Shown here one piece after another: positions 7,169 through 17,100 of a stretch of 20,020 bases of DNA (its first letter is position 1; each line of letters starts with the position of its first letter). The position numbers and the translations under genes were made by a program. The stretch is from Anaerolineae bacterium (GTDB taxonomy: Bacteria > Chloroflexota > Anaerolineae > JAFGEY01). The stretch is from the NCBI GenBank assembly GCA_016929775.1, contig JAFGIE010000242.1, forward strand, positions 1-20,020, read 5' to 3'. The notes beneath the pieces are model-generated. The model made no database searches. It saw only the letters and a program-made list of their open reading frames with translations, and was not told the origin of the DNA.

Positions 7169-8596
7169 ATGCACGTGCATCTGCCCGAGGACCGCTACTT
7201 TGACCCCAACCCGGCGCAGCGCAAGGTGGCGATGGAGCTGTATGCGTCCGTCGCAGGGCTTCCGATCGTCAGCCCACACGGGCACGTCGATCCGCGCCTG
7301 TTCGCCGACCCCGACTACCAGTTCGGCACGCCGACAGAGATGTTGATCATCCCCGACCACTATGTGTTCCGCATGCTCTACTCCCAGGGCATCCCGCTCG
7401 AGGATCTGGGCGTGCCGCGGATCGATGGCGGACCCGTGGAACAGGACCATCGCAAGATCTGGCAGACCTTCGCGGAGCACTTTTACCTCTTCCGGGGTAC
7501 GCCGAGCGGGATGTGGATCGTGCACGAGCTGCGCGACGTGTTTGGGATCGAGGAGCGGCTGGATGGGCAGAGCGCACAGGCGATCTATGACGCCATTTCG
7601 GCGCAGTTGGCCTCGCCTGCCTTCCGCCCGCGCGCCCTCTACGAGCGGTTCAACATCGAGGTCCTGTGCACGACCGACGCCGCGTCCGACCCGCTGACCT
7701 ACCACCAGCAGATCCGCGATTCGGGCTGGAAGGGCGTGGTCTATCCCACCTTCCGCCCCGATGCGGTGGTCAACGTGCTCACCGAGGGGTGGGTGGAGCA
7801 GGTCGAGGCGCTGAGCGAGGCTTCGGGGATCGACGTGCACGACTACCGGACGTTCATCCAGGCGCTGGAGGACCGGCGTGCGTTCTTTAAGGCGATGGGC
7901 GCGCACGCGACCGACCACGCCGCGCTGACCCCGTACACGGTCGAGCTCTCTCCCGTCGAGGCGGACGCGATCTTTCAGCGCGCGCTGCGCGGCGAGGCGA
8001 CCGAGGAGGACCAGACGCGGTTCACGGCGCACATGATCAGCGAGAGCGCGCGGATGAGCATTGAGGATGGGCTGGTCATGCAGTTCCACACCGGCTCGTA
8101 CCGCAACCACAACCAGGCGCTCTTTCAGCGCTTTGGGCGCGACAAGGGCGCGGACATCCCGGTGGCGTGCGAGTTCACGCACAACATGCGCCCCCTCCTG
8201 ATCAAGTACGGCAACGATCTGCGGCTGACGCTGATCGTCTTTACCCTGGACGAAACGACCTATGCGCGAGAGCTGGCGCCGCTGGCAGGCCACTACCCGG
8301 CGATGAAACTGGGCCCGGCGTGGTGGTTCCACGACAGCCTGAACGGCATGATGCGCTACCGCCAGCAGATCTGTGAGACCGCCGGGCTCTACAACACGGT
8401 GGGCTTTAACGACGACACGCGCGCCTATCCCTCGATCCCGGCGCGGCACGACCTCTCGCGCCGCGTGGACGCCAACTGGCTCGCCGGCATGGTCGTCCGC
8501 GGCGTGATCGACATGGACACCGCGCGCGAGATGATCGTCGACTGTGCCTACAACCTCGCCAAGCGCGCCTACAAGTTCGACACGGACGTGGGATAG
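7169..8596 (+). CDS. uxaC: Uronate (glucuronate/galacturonate) isomerase
   Basis: Interconverts D-glucuronate with D-fructuronate and D-galacturonate with D-tagaturonate, the first step of hexuronate catabolism. The 475-residue length matches the UxaC family (about 470). The protein opens with HVHLPEDRYFDPNP and has a PHGHVDP metal-binding segment (His37, His39) near the first beta strand of the amidohydrolase-fold barrel. Later come MQFHTGSYRNHN, and GFNDDTRAYPSIPARHDL near the C-terminus, where a typical member has a conserved aspartate and arginines. ATG 7169 is chosen over the upstream in-frame GTG 7121 because GGAGAGGG lies just before it and GTG 7121 would lie upstream of the transcript start. 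No other hexuronate genes (uxaA, uxaB, kdgK) are visible. The next gene begins 24 bases downstream on the same strand, so cotranscription with the glycan cassette is possible. Confidence 0.93.
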   Translation: MHVHLPEDRYFDPNPAQRKVAMELYASVAGLPIVSPHGHVDPRLFADPDYQFGTPTEMLIIPDHYVFRMLYSQGIPLEDLGVPRIDGGPVEQDHRKIWQTFAEHFYLFRGTPSGMWIVHELRDVFGIEERLDGQSAQAIYDAISAQLASPAFRPRALYERFNIEVLCTTDAASDPLTYHQQIRDSGWKGVVYPTFRPDAVVNVLTEGWVEQVEALSEASGIDVHDYRTFIQALEDRRAFFKAMGAHATDHAALTPYTVELSPVEADAIFQRALRGEATEEDQTRFTAHMISESARMSIEDGLVMQFHTGSYRNHNQALFQRFGRDKGADIPVACEFTHNMRPLLIKYGNDLRLTLIVFTLDETTYARELAPLAGHYPAMKLGPAWWFHDSLNGMMRYRQQICETAGLYNTVGFNDDTRAYPSIPARHDLSRRVDANWLAGMVVRGVIDMDTAREMIVDCAYNLAKRAYKFDTDVG

Positions 8597-8620
8597 CTGC
8601 CGGGCGTGCGGGGAGAAGGC

Positions 8621-9319
8621 ATGCTGCCGACGGACCACGACGGGTCCTTTCACGTTCTCGAGTACCACCAGCGATACCGGAACGAAGAGCTGATCAAGTA
8701 CATGCCGTACCAGCCCGGGCTGCACGTCTTGGCGTGTGGGCGCGGCGTGGACGTCCTGCTTGACCAGTTGGTGGGGCGAACGGCTGCGACGTGGGGCTTG
8801 GATCGTGCCCTACCGCGCGACGTGGCGCCGCTGCCCTGCGCGCAGGTCGCGGTGGCGGCGCCAGAGGCGGCGCCTTTTGCTGCCCGTGCCTTCGACGTGG
8901 TGATCGCCGAGCAGGCGCTGTCGACAGCCGCTGCCCCAGGGCGCACTGTGCACGAGTGGGGGCGCGTGCTCCGTCCGGGCGGTTGGCTGATCCTGTGGGA
9001 GCGCCGCCGCTGGATCGAGGCGCGCGAACCGAGCATGCGACGCTGGTTGCGCGCGGGGGGCCTGATCGTACGCGAGCGCGAGCACTATGACTATCTAGCC
9101 CACCCGGCAGCGCTGGCGATGAGCCAGCTGCCGGGGTTGGCCTACTCGGACCTCGCCCAGGCGCTGTCCAAGGCTGTGTTCGCCCTGGATGGGCTGCTGG
9201 GGCGCTGGGCGCCGACGCATCACAGGAGCTGGGATCTGATTCTGGTCGCCAGCAAGGGAGAGGGGAGCGATGGTTCAGGAGCCGACGCTCGATCTGTCGA
9301 TCGTGCTGCCCGTCTATGA
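8621..9319 (+). CDS. Class I SAM-dependent methyltransferase-like protein
   Basis: A 232-residue protein resembling a class I (Rossmann-fold) methyltransferase. LHVLACGRGVDVLL fits motif I but is degenerate compared with the usual acidic-G-G-G pattern. TWGLDRA supplies the acidic residue at the end of strand 2, FDVVIAEQAL fits motif II, and RVLRPGGWLILWE is the typical post-motif strand. No signal peptide or membrane span is visible. ATG 8621 is preferred to GTG 8606 because GGGGAG (8610-8615) lies five bases before it. The last 50 bases, encoding a Gly/Ser/Asp-rich tail, overlap the start of the glycosyltransferase gene in another frame. Context suggests action on a sugar or lipid intermediate of the glycan pathway, or a regulatory role. 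The substrate is unknown, and loss of activity cannot be excluded given the weak motif I. Confidence 0.75.
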   Translation: MLPTDHDGSFHVLEYHQRYRNEELIKYMPYQPGLHVLACGRGVDVLLDQLVGRTAATWGLDRALPRDVAPLPCAQVAVAAPEAAPFAARAFDVVIAEQALSTAAAPGRTVHEWGRVLRPGGWLILWERRRWIEAREPSMRRWLRAGGLIVREREHYDYLAHPAALAMSQLPGLAYSDLAQALSKAVFALDGLLGRWAPTHHRSWDLILVASKGEGSDGSGADARSVDRAARL

Positions 9320-10265
9320 AGAGGAAGGCAACCTGACCCCGCTTCATCGCGAGATCGGCCAAGCGCTTGCCCCGTTGGGGTGCAGCTATGAGATCATTGC
9401 CGTGGACGACGGGAGCCGGGACGGGTCGCTGGCGGAGCTGATCGCGCTGAGCGAGCGCGACCCACACCTACGCGTGATCCAGTTCCGCCGCAACTATGGG
9501 CAGTCGGCGTGCTTTGCCGCCGGCTTTGACCACGCCCGGGGCAGGGTCGTGTTCACGATGGATGCGGACGGACAGAACGATCCGGCTGATCTGCCGGCGC
9601 TGCTCGCCGAGATGGCGCGGGGAGACTATGACCTGGTCGGCGGTTGGCGCCAGCAGCGCAAAGAGCCGTTCCTGACCCGCCGCCTGCCGTCGATGATCGC
9701 GAACGCCCTGATCGGGCGCGCCTCGCGCGTGCCCCTGCACGACCGTGGTTGCTCGCTGCGCGCGTACCGGCACGACCTGGTCGCCCAGATCAAGCTCTAC
9801 GGCGAGATGCACCGCTTCATCCCCGAGCTCGCCAGCCAAGCCGGCGCGCGGATGTCGGAGGTGCCCGTCAACGACCGGGCGCGCCGCTTCGGGCGCTCCA
9901 AGTACAACCTCTCGCGCGTGCCGCGCGTGCTGCTCGACCTGATCACCGTCGTCTGCCTGGCGCGCTATCGCACGCGCCCGATGCAGTTGTTCGGCATGCT
10001 TGGCCTCGCCACCGGCGGGCTGGGCGGGCTGGTTGCCCTTTACGCCCTGGTCGCCAAGCTCGTGCGCGCCCTGCAGGCGGCGCCCTACCGCGCCTATCCG
10101 GGCCTGATCTTTGCCGCGCTGCTGATCGTGCTCGGCGTCCAGTTCGTCGCGATCGGCTTGCTGGGCGAGATGCTGGCTCGGACCTACTATGAGGCGCAGG
10201 GCAAGCCGATCTATGCCATTCGCCGCGTGATCGAGCGCGAGGTCGGAGAGGCGGGGGATGGCTAG
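9270..10265 (+). CDS. GT2 glycosyltransferase, polyprenyl-phosphate-sugar synthase-like, two C-terminal TM helices
   Basis: A 331-residue family 2 glycosyltransferase of the DPMS/GtrB/ArnC-like group, which moves a sugar from a nucleotide sugar onto a polyprenyl-phosphate carrier at the cytoplasmic membrane face. Visible are LSIVLPVYEEEGN at the N-terminus, VDDGSRDGS with Asp46-Asp47, the metal-binding DADGQNDP (98-105), and GGWRQQRKEP followed by RRLPS. Two hydrophobic segments (about 238-262 and 277-302) form the C-terminal membrane anchor typical of GtrB-like enzymes. The start ATG 9270 lies within the preceding gene (50-base overlap), behind a strong GGGAGAGGGGAG ribosome binding site. 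The stop overlaps the next ATG by eight bases, indicating translational coupling. It probably supplies the lipid-linked donor for the GT-C proteins encoded downstream. The sugar cannot be read from the sequence. Confidence 0.93.
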   Translation: MVQEPTLDLSIVLPVYEEEGNLTPLHREIGQALAPLGCSYEIIAVDDGSRDGSLAELIALSERDPHLRVIQFRRNYGQSACFAAGFDHARGRVVFTMDADGQNDPADLPALLAEMARGDYDLVGGWRQQRKEPFLTRRLPSMIANALIGRASRVPLHDRGCSLRAYRHDLVAQIKLYGEMHRFIPELASQAGARMSEVPVNDRARRFGRSKYNLSRVPRVLLDLITVVCLARYRTRPMQLFGMLGLATGGLGGLVALYALVAKLVRALQAAPYRAYPGLIFAALLIVLGVQFVAIGLLGEMLARTYYEAQGKPIYAIRRVIEREVGEAGDG

Positions 10266-11895
10266 AGTCCTGATCCTGGGCTTGGACGGCGCGACCCTCG
10301 ACCTGATCCAGCCCTGGGCGGCGCAGGGCAAGCTGCCGGCGCTGCAGTCGCTGATGGCGCGCGGCGCGTGGGGCCCGCTCGAGTCTACGGTGCCGCCCAT
10401 GACGTCGCCCGCTTGGCCCTCCTTTGCCACCGGCAAGTACCCGGGCAAGCACGGCGTGTTCGACTTTGTCTCCGCGCACAGCGGCGACTTGAGCGTCACC
10501 AATGCCACGTCGATCCGGGCGCAGACAATGTGGGACCTGCTCTCCGCACAGGGCAAGCGGGTGGGCGTCATGAACGTCCCTGTGACCTACCCCCCACGCC
10601 CGCTGAACGGGTTCATGATCAGCGGTCTGCTCTCGCCCTCGAACGCAGAGGTGACCTATCCGGCGGACCTGCTCGCGCCGTACGAGCGCGACGGGGACGC
10701 ATACCGCGTCATGCCGACGGTGCAGTACAAGCCGGGCAATGAGTCCGAGTTCCTGCGCGACCTATGTTCGCTGATCGACACCCGGGCGCGCTTTGCCGAG
10801 CGGTTGATGCGCGATCGCCCCTGGGACCTGATGGTCGTCCACTTTTTGGCGACCGATCTGGTCCAGCACGCGCTGTGGCGCTACATGGACCCCTCGCATC
10901 CCCAGCACCAGCCCGGCGCCGGCTTTGAGGATGCGATCGAGGCGATCTATGTGCGCGTGGACCAGGCTGTAGGAAGGCTCTTGGCGCAGGTCGACGACGA
11001 CACGACCGTGATCGCCATGTCGGACCACGGCTCGGGGCCATTGCACGGGGTCGTCAACCTCAACGTCCTGTTGTGGCAGCAGGGCCTGCTGCACCTCAAG
11101 CGCTCGCCGCTGACCTGGCTGCGCCTCGCGGCTTTCCGGCTCGGGATCACGCCCAAGCTCGCCTACGGGCTATTGGCCCGCCTGGGCCTCCAGAACGTCG
11201 TCGCGCGCGTCGCCAAGTCGACGCGCAATGCCGTGTACAACAAGTTCCTGTCGTTCAGCGACATCGACTGGGCGCGGACGACGGCGTATTCGCTGGGCCA
11301 CGTGGGCCAGATCTACATCAACGTGGCGGGGCGCGAGCCACACGGGATCGTTCCGCGCGGCGCGGCATACGAGGACGCGCTGCGGCGCGTGATCGCCGCG
11401 CTGGATGCGCTGACCCTGCCCGATGGTCGCCCGCTGGTCGATCGCGTGATCCGGGCGTCCGAGCTGCCCGGCGGACCCTACGCCGACTTGGGGCCCGACC
11501 TGCACCTGGTGATGGACGGGTACCGCTACATCTCTTGCCCGCTCTTTGCCACCGACCCGCACGTGCTCAGCAAGCAGATCCGCGGGGACTCGGGCACACA
11601 CCGTATGCACGGCGCCTTGATCGCCGCGGGACCGCACATCCGCCCGCTGGGCGCGATCGGCGGGGCGCGGATCGTGGACCTGGCGCCGACGACGCTCTAT
11701 CTCCTGGGCTGCCCGATCCCAGAGGACATGGATGGGCGCGTCCTCGTCGAGCTCCTCACGGCGCAGTGCGTGGAAGGGCAGCCTGCGCCGCAGCGCGGCG
11801 CGGCTTCGCACGCGGCGCTCGATCCCCTGGCGCTGTCGGCGGACGAAGAGGCTGAGCTCGAGGGGAGACTGCGGGGTCTGGGCTACCTTGGCTGA
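10258..11895 (+). CDS. Alkaline phosphatase superfamily type I phosphodiesterase/nucleotide pyrophosphatase
   Basis: A 545-residue metal-dependent phosphodiesterase/phosphatase of the NPP-like alkaline phosphatase superfamily. A full two-metal site can be assigned by analogy with NPP: Asp10 (GLDGAT), nucleophile candidate Thr49 before PAWPSFATGKYPGKHGV, Asp200 and His204 (ATDLVQHALW), Asp256-His257 (SDHGSG) and His448 (SGTHRMHG). The C-terminal EEAELEGRLRGLGYLG tail is common in this family. No signal peptide is visible, so the enzyme is predicted cytoplasmic unless exported in another way. It sits between a lipid-phosphate sugar transferase and three GT-C proteins, with eight-base overlaps at both ends (ATGGCTAG and TTGGCTGA), so it is very likely co-translated with them. 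The substrate could be a phosphorylated sugar, lipid or nucleotide-sugar; this is not determinable here. Confidence 0.9.
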   Translation: MARVLILGLDGATLDLIQPWAAQGKLPALQSLMARGAWGPLESTVPPMTSPAWPSFATGKYPGKHGVFDFVSAHSGDLSVTNATSIRAQTMWDLLSAQGKRVGVMNVPVTYPPRPLNGFMISGLLSPSNAEVTYPADLLAPYERDGDAYRVMPTVQYKPGNESEFLRDLCSLIDTRARFAERLMRDRPWDLMVVHFLATDLVQHALWRYMDPSHPQHQPGAGFEDAIEAIYVRVDQAVGRLLAQVDDDTTVIAMSDHGSGPLHGVVNLNVLLWQQGLLHLKRSPLTWLRLAAFRLGITPKLAYGLLARLGLQNVVARVAKSTRNAVYNKFLSFSDIDWARTTAYSLGHVGQIYINVAGREPHGIVPRGAAYEDALRRVIAALDALTLPDGRPLVDRVIRASELPGGPYADLGPDLHLVMDGYRYISCPLFATDPHVLSKQIRGDSGTHRMHGALIAAGPHIRPLGAIGGARIVDLAPTTLYLLGCPIPEDMDGRVLVELLTAQCVEGQPAPQRGAASHAALDPLALSADEEAELEGRLRGLGYLG

Positions 11896-14128
11896 GCGTG
11901 CGCACGGTCGGGTGGTCGGCGCGCACCCCCGCCGGGGGAGCGTCGCGTGGCTGCTGTTCGTCCTCCTCGGCAGCATCTACTTGCTCACCTACCGCGGCAC
12001 CTTTCACTCGGTGGACGAGCTCGCCATGTACGCGGCGACGGAGAGCCTCGTCCAGACCGGGTCGATCGACACCCCGCAGCTCGCGTTTGCCGCCTATCAC
12101 AACTGGGTGGGCGCCCTGGAACCGCTGCAGTCCCTGGTCACAGCCCCGCTGTATGCGATCGCCGTCCGCGTGGCGCAAGTGGGCAACATCCAGACGGTCA
12201 TGCTGTTCAACGTCGTGGTCACGGCAGGCGCCGGCGCGCTGATCTACCTGCTGCTGCGCGAGCTGGCGTGCCCGCGCGCCCTGGCGGTTGCCGTCGCCCT
12301 GATCTATGGCTTGGCGACGATCGCCTGGCCCTACAGCCGCAGCTTTTTCCGCGAACCGCTGTTGGCGCTCTTGACCGCCGCGGCGACCTATGCCCTGGTC
12401 CGCTGGTACCGCACGCGTGCCGCGCTGTGGGCTCTCCTGGCAGTGGTGCTGCTGGCGCTCGGGGTGACGACCAAGATCACGTCCGTGCTGGCGTGGCCCG
12501 GCTTTTCGCTGGCGGTGGTCCTCGCGCCCGGCACGGGGCGGCGGGCCCGCTGGCGCCGCGCGATCGGCCTCGCCCTTCTCGTCGCCGCCGGCGCCCTGCT
12601 GACCGAGGCGCTGTACCGCGTCCGGATCGGGGGCAGCTTGGTGGGCGAAGTCCAGAGGCTCGCCGCCTGGTCCAGGCTGGCGCTCCTGCCGCCGCGCCTG
12701 TACGGGCTGACGCTGGGGGCAAGCCGCGGGCTGTTCGTCTACTCGCCGGTTCTCCTCCTCGCCCTGCCGGGCATGGCGTTGCTCTGGCGCCGGGAGCGGG
12801 GCTTGGCGCTGCTCTGCCTGGTCACCTTAATCGCCTACCTGTGCGGGTATGGTCTGTATGCGCAGTGGCACGGGGGCCTGGTGTGGGGATCGCGGTTCCT
12901 GGTGCCGGTCGTCCCGCTGCTCGCGTTGCCGCTGGCGAGCGGGCTTGGCGCGGCGCGAGGCGTGTGGCGCGCTGGCGCGGGGCTGCTGATCGCCGCCAGC
13001 CTGCTGATCCAGGTCGCGGCGGCAACCACAGATAGCTCAGCCCGGATCGCCGCCCAACCGTGGGACAGCCTGACCGACTATGCGGGGTCGCCTGCCCTGC
13101 GGCAGGTCGTCGGGTGGCGGTGGGAGCGGCTCGACATGCATTGGTGGCACGGCGCTGCGCTCGGCGGGGGCGCCGGGGCGCACCTCGACCTGTGGGCGGC
13201 GGCGCTCCCGCTCGCCGGCGTGCTCGCATGCGCGATCCTGTTGGTCGGGGCCCTGCGGCGTCCTGCCGCGAGCCGGAGGAGGGGCGTCGCGGGGGCGCTC
13301 GGCGTGCTACTGGCGGCGAGCGCGGCGCTGCTGTTGGTGCGCGCTCCCCGCTCTCCGCCCACCTACCGGGGGGTCGACCAGGACGAGCTGCGCCAGCTCG
13401 CCGCGATCGCCAACCAGGACAGCGCGGAGCCACACGTCGTGGTGACCGTCTCGAACGAGTTCCTGCTCTATCCCCTGCTCGACCGGCTCAAGGGCAGGTT
13501 CGTGCACTACTGGCTCTCGCCCGTGGAGGTGGACGGGTTCGAGCGCCTGCTCACGCCTTCCTTTCCAGCGCAGCGCCTGCGCCTGATCGTGGACCGGGTC
13601 CATATGCAGCCCGACCACGCCCCCCACGCTGCCGAGTATTGGCTGAACGCGCACCTCTACCAGTACTACGCCGAATGGGTCGGCAGCGCCTACCATGTGT
13701 ACGGCTATCTCTATCCGCCGCAGGAGCTGTCGTGGGAGGTGGTCGATTTCCGCTGGGACGCAGGGATGGCCATGTCGGCGTATGCCCTGATTCCCCGTAC
13801 CCTCGCGCCAGGTGAGCCGCTGTGGGTGGCCTTTCGCCTCACGGCAGCGGGGCCCGTGCGCGAGGAGTACGATCTGTTCCTGCAGCTGCTCGCTCCGGAT
13901 GGCGCCTACCTGAATGGCACGGACGGGGCGCCGCAGTTCGGCGCGGCGCCGACCACCCGCTGGGCGACCGGAGAGACGATCGTGGACCGCCGGGCTTGCT
14001 TTGTGCCCGCGGGGGCGGCGGCAGGCGTCTACCACGTCGTCGCCGGGTTCTACCGCGGCGGCGAGCGCGCGACCCTGGCGGGGGGCACGCACGTCGACCT
14101 GGGGACGATCGAGGTACGTGCGCCATGA
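11888..14128 (+). CDS. Multi-pass GT-C-like membrane protein with one C-terminal beta-sandwich-like module
   Basis: A 746-residue protein with many hydrophobic segments from about residue 19 to 480, followed by an extracytoplasmic C-terminal half. FHSVDELAMYA (Asp43-Glu44) just after the first span fits the catalytic acidic motif in the first outer loop of GT39/GT83-type GT-C enzymes, which use polyprenyl-phosphate sugars. LAPGEPLWVAFRL, PTTRWATGE and GVYHVVAGFY (about 639-723) form one copy of the module repeated in the next two proteins. There is no ATG near the start: TTG 11888 is chosen because it overlaps the previous stop as TTGGCTGA, mirroring the ATGGCTAG junction one gene earlier; GTG 11912 is an alternative. 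The 3' end overlaps the next gene by ATGA. Likely an outer-face glycosyltransferase; acceptor unknown. Confidence 0.82.
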   Translation: MAERAHGRVVGAHPRRGSVAWLLFVLLGSIYLLTYRGTFHSVDELAMYAATESLVQTGSIDTPQLAFAAYHNWVGALEPLQSLVTAPLYAIAVRVAQVGNIQTVMLFNVVVTAGAGALIYLLLRELACPRALAVAVALIYGLATIAWPYSRSFFREPLLALLTAAATYALVRWYRTRAALWALLAVVLLALGVTTKITSVLAWPGFSLAVVLAPGTGRRARWRRAIGLALLVAAGALLTEALYRVRIGGSLVGEVQRLAAWSRLALLPPRLYGLTLGASRGLFVYSPVLLLALPGMALLWRRERGLALLCLVTLIAYLCGYGLYAQWHGGLVWGSRFLVPVVPLLALPLASGLGAARGVWRAGAGLLIAASLLIQVAAATTDSSARIAAQPWDSLTDYAGSPALRQVVGWRWERLDMHWWHGAALGGGAGAHLDLWAAALPLAGVLACAILLVGALRRPAASRRRGVAGALGVLLAASAALLLVRAPRSPPTYRGVDQDELRQLAAIANQDSAEPHVVVTVSNEFLLYPLLDRLKGRFVHYWLSPVEVDGFERLLTPSFPAQRLRLIVDRVHMQPDHAPHAAEYWLNAHLYQYYAEWVGSAYHVYGYLYPPQELSWEVVDFRWDAGMAMSAYALIPRTLAPGEPLWVAFRLTAAGPVREEYDLFLQLLAPDGAYLNGTDGAPQFGAAPTTRWATGETIVDRRACFVPAGAAAGVYHVVAGFYRGGERATLAGGTHVDLGTIEVRAP
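13784..14125 (+). repeat. Shared C-terminal module, copy in the first GT-C protein
   Basis: About 114 residues (633-746) with the signature LxPGexLxVxFxL ... YDLFLQLL.PDG ... PTTRWATGE ... P...GVYHVVAGFYRGG ... LGTIEV. The pattern of alternating hydrophobic strands and Pro-Pro-Gly turns suggests an all-beta, immunoglobulin- or jelly-roll-like extracytoplasmic domain. It lacks the leading GYDL strand seen in other copies. Confidence 0.7.
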
Positions 14129-17100
14129 GGGGGGCGGAACGGATGGGCCACACGCGACGCCAGCTTGACATCGCGCTCCTGTTGATCCCTGCCCTCGCAC
14201 TGGTCGCCCTTTGGCCGCTGCTCACACAATCGCTGCCCAGCACGGACGACGGGGCGCTGCACATGTTGCGCCTGTCGCAGCTCGACCGTTGCCTACGGCA
14301 CGGGGGGCTCTGCCTGCGCTGGGCGCCCGACTTTGCCCACGGCTACGGCTATCCGGGCTTCAACTACTATATGAACATGCCCACCCTGCTCGGCGAGGGC
14401 CTGCACCTGACGGGGCTGAACGTCCCGCAGTCGGTGGCGGGGGGCTTTGTGCTCGCGCTGCTCGTCTCCGGGTGGGGAGCCTACCTGTTGGCCCGCGATC
14501 TGGCGGGGCGTATGGCGGGGCTCGTCGCCGCGACGGCGTATGTCTATGCCCCCTACCAGTTCTACGACGTGGCCTATCGCGGCAACCTGCCCGAGACGTG
14601 GGCCCTGGCGCTCCTGCCCTGGGTGCTGTGGACGGCGCGCCGCGCCGCGCTGCGCCGTCGCTGGGCCACGATCGTGCCCTTTGGCGTGGCGTATGCCGCC
14701 CTGATCTGGTCGCACAATATCTATGCCCTGATCGCCTCGCTGCTGGTGGGCGCCTACCTGGCGTTGCTGTGGTGGCAGGCGGGACGCGACCGGCGCGATG
14801 CCCTGCGGCTGGGGGCGATGGTCCTCCTGGGCTTGGCCCTGGGCGCGTTCTTTTGGGTCCCGGCGTTCTTTGAGCGCGGCTGGACCCGCTACTCACCGCA
14901 CCTGTTTGACTATGCGTCCGCCTTTTTGCCGCTGCGCGAGCTGCTCTCTCTGCCCCCGCAGCACGACATCTCGCTGCTCAACGCGTACCCCCCGCGCAGC
15001 CTGAGCTGGGGCATGCTGCTCCTCTGCGTCGCGGGCGGGCTGGGCGCCTGCGGCGCTTGGGCCTATGCCCGGCGGAGGGACGCCGCGCCGCGGGCCCGCC
15101 GCTTCGCGCGCCCGGACGGGACGTCGACGCTTGGGGGCGAGTGGGCGTTCTATGCGGCGGTCCTGCTCGTCGCCTCGTTCCTGACCCTGCCCGCCTCCGC
15201 GCCGCTCTATCGCCTGCTGCCGCCGCTGCAGCTCGTCCAGATGCCGTGGCGGTTCCTCGGGCTTGCCTCCCTGGCGGGGAGCGTGTGCGCCGGATGGGCG
15301 ATCGGGCGGCTCCCTGGCGGCGCTCCCGGTTGGTCCCCGCGTCTGCTCGTCGCCGCCGGCGCGATCGTCCTCCTGATCGCGACCGCTGTCCCCTGGACCT
15401 ATGCCGCCCCATTTCCCCAGGCGCCCGAGTGGGGCGTCGACGATATGCTGCGCTGGGAGTACGACACGGGCCTGATCGGCGGCACCTCGGCGAACGAGTT
15501 CCTGCCGGTCTGGTCCGCCGGCGTCCCCAGTGCGCCGGCGGACCCGGCGATGCTGGAGCAGGACGACCCGATGCCCGCCCGCCTGGAGGTGGGGTCACTC
15601 CCCGAGGGCGCACGGGTGATCGAAGCGCAGTACGGGGTGATGGGCGCCCTGCTCCGCGTGGATACGCCCGTGGCGTTCCGCGCCGAGTACAGGCAGTTCT
15701 ACTTTCCGGGATGGCGCGTCCAGGTCGACGGGCGCGCGACGCCGCTCTATCCCAGCCCTCCCTGGGGGCTGCTCAGCTTTGACGTGCCCGCCGGCGAACA
15801 CGAGATCGTGGTGCGTCCCGCGCCAACCGCGCTGCGCGCAGCCGGGACGGCGCTCACGGCGCTTGCGGCGCTATGCGTCGTGGGTCTGCTCGTGCTGGAC
15901 CGGTCTGCGCCCCCTGCGCGCGAGGCGGACCGTCGCGCCGGGTGCCCGGAGGCAAGGCTTGGCTTGCTTGCGATCGCCGCCCTGGCGCTCGTCCTCGTCC
16001 TGGTCAAGGAGGGGCTGATCGACCGCACGGAGAACGTGTTCCATGTGCGCCGCTACGACGGCGCGCAGGTGCGCGGCATCGCGCACCCGGCGCACGTCAA
16101 CCTGGGCGACGTGCTGACCCTGGTGGGCTACGACCTGCCGCGCCACACCGTGGTGGCGGGCGATCCGCTGCGCGTCGACCTCTACCTCAGCGCGCAGGGC
16201 GCCGTGGACGGCGAGTATATGGCTTACGCGCGCGTGGTGGACGACGACGGGCGGCTGTGGAGCTTGCGCGACAACGGCACGCCGGATGGCTTTCGCCCGC
16301 CGCCCTCCACCGAGATCTGGTCGCCGGACGCGTATGGGCACTGGTCCTACCTGGCGTACACGCTCCCCGGGACGCCGCCGGGTGCGTACTGGGTGGAGGT
16401 CGCCGTGTTCGAGGCGGGCACCTGGCGCGGGCTGAACGTGATCGACGCGAGCGGGCAGATCGCGGGGCTGACGACGCGCATCGGCCCAGTCGAGATCCGG
16501 TCCCCGCGCACGCCGCCCACCGTCGAGTCGCTCGTGGTCTCGAACCCGCTGCAGACCGGGGTCGCGCCGTCGCTGGAGTGCTTGGGCAGCACGCAGGGGC
16601 TGCGCGGCGCCCAGGCGGGCGACCTGCTCGAGATGACGCTCTTTTGGCGGGCCACAGGGCGCGTGGAGGCTGACTATCGCCTCGACCTGTCGCTCGTGGA
16701 CGCCGGCGGCGCCTATCCCCTGGGCGACGACCTGCCCCTCGGGCGGGAGGTGCACCCGACCTCGCGCTGGCGTGCAGGCGAGGTCGTGCGCAGCCCGCAC
16801 GCGCTGCGCATTCCTGCCGCCGCGCCGCCGGGACGGTATGCGATCGAGGGCCGTGTCGTCGACGCAGCGGCCAGGCCGGTGGGCGCGCCCTTCCCGATCA
16901 GCGAGGTCGAGGTCGAGCCCACGGACCGGGTCTTTGCGCTCCCGCCGGGCGTGCAACATCGCCTGGGCGCCGCTCTCCAGGACCGGGTGCTGCTGGCGGG
17001 CTATGATCTGCCGCGCACGCAGGTCGCCCCCGGAGACGTACTGCACGTCACGCTCTACTGGCAGGCGGTCGCCGAGATGCCGGTCAGCTACAAGGCGTTC

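Noticed and set aside
7124..8725. Minus-strand open frame of 533 codons opposite uxaC
   Set aside because: Shadow of uxaC, with the same type of composition and no domain.
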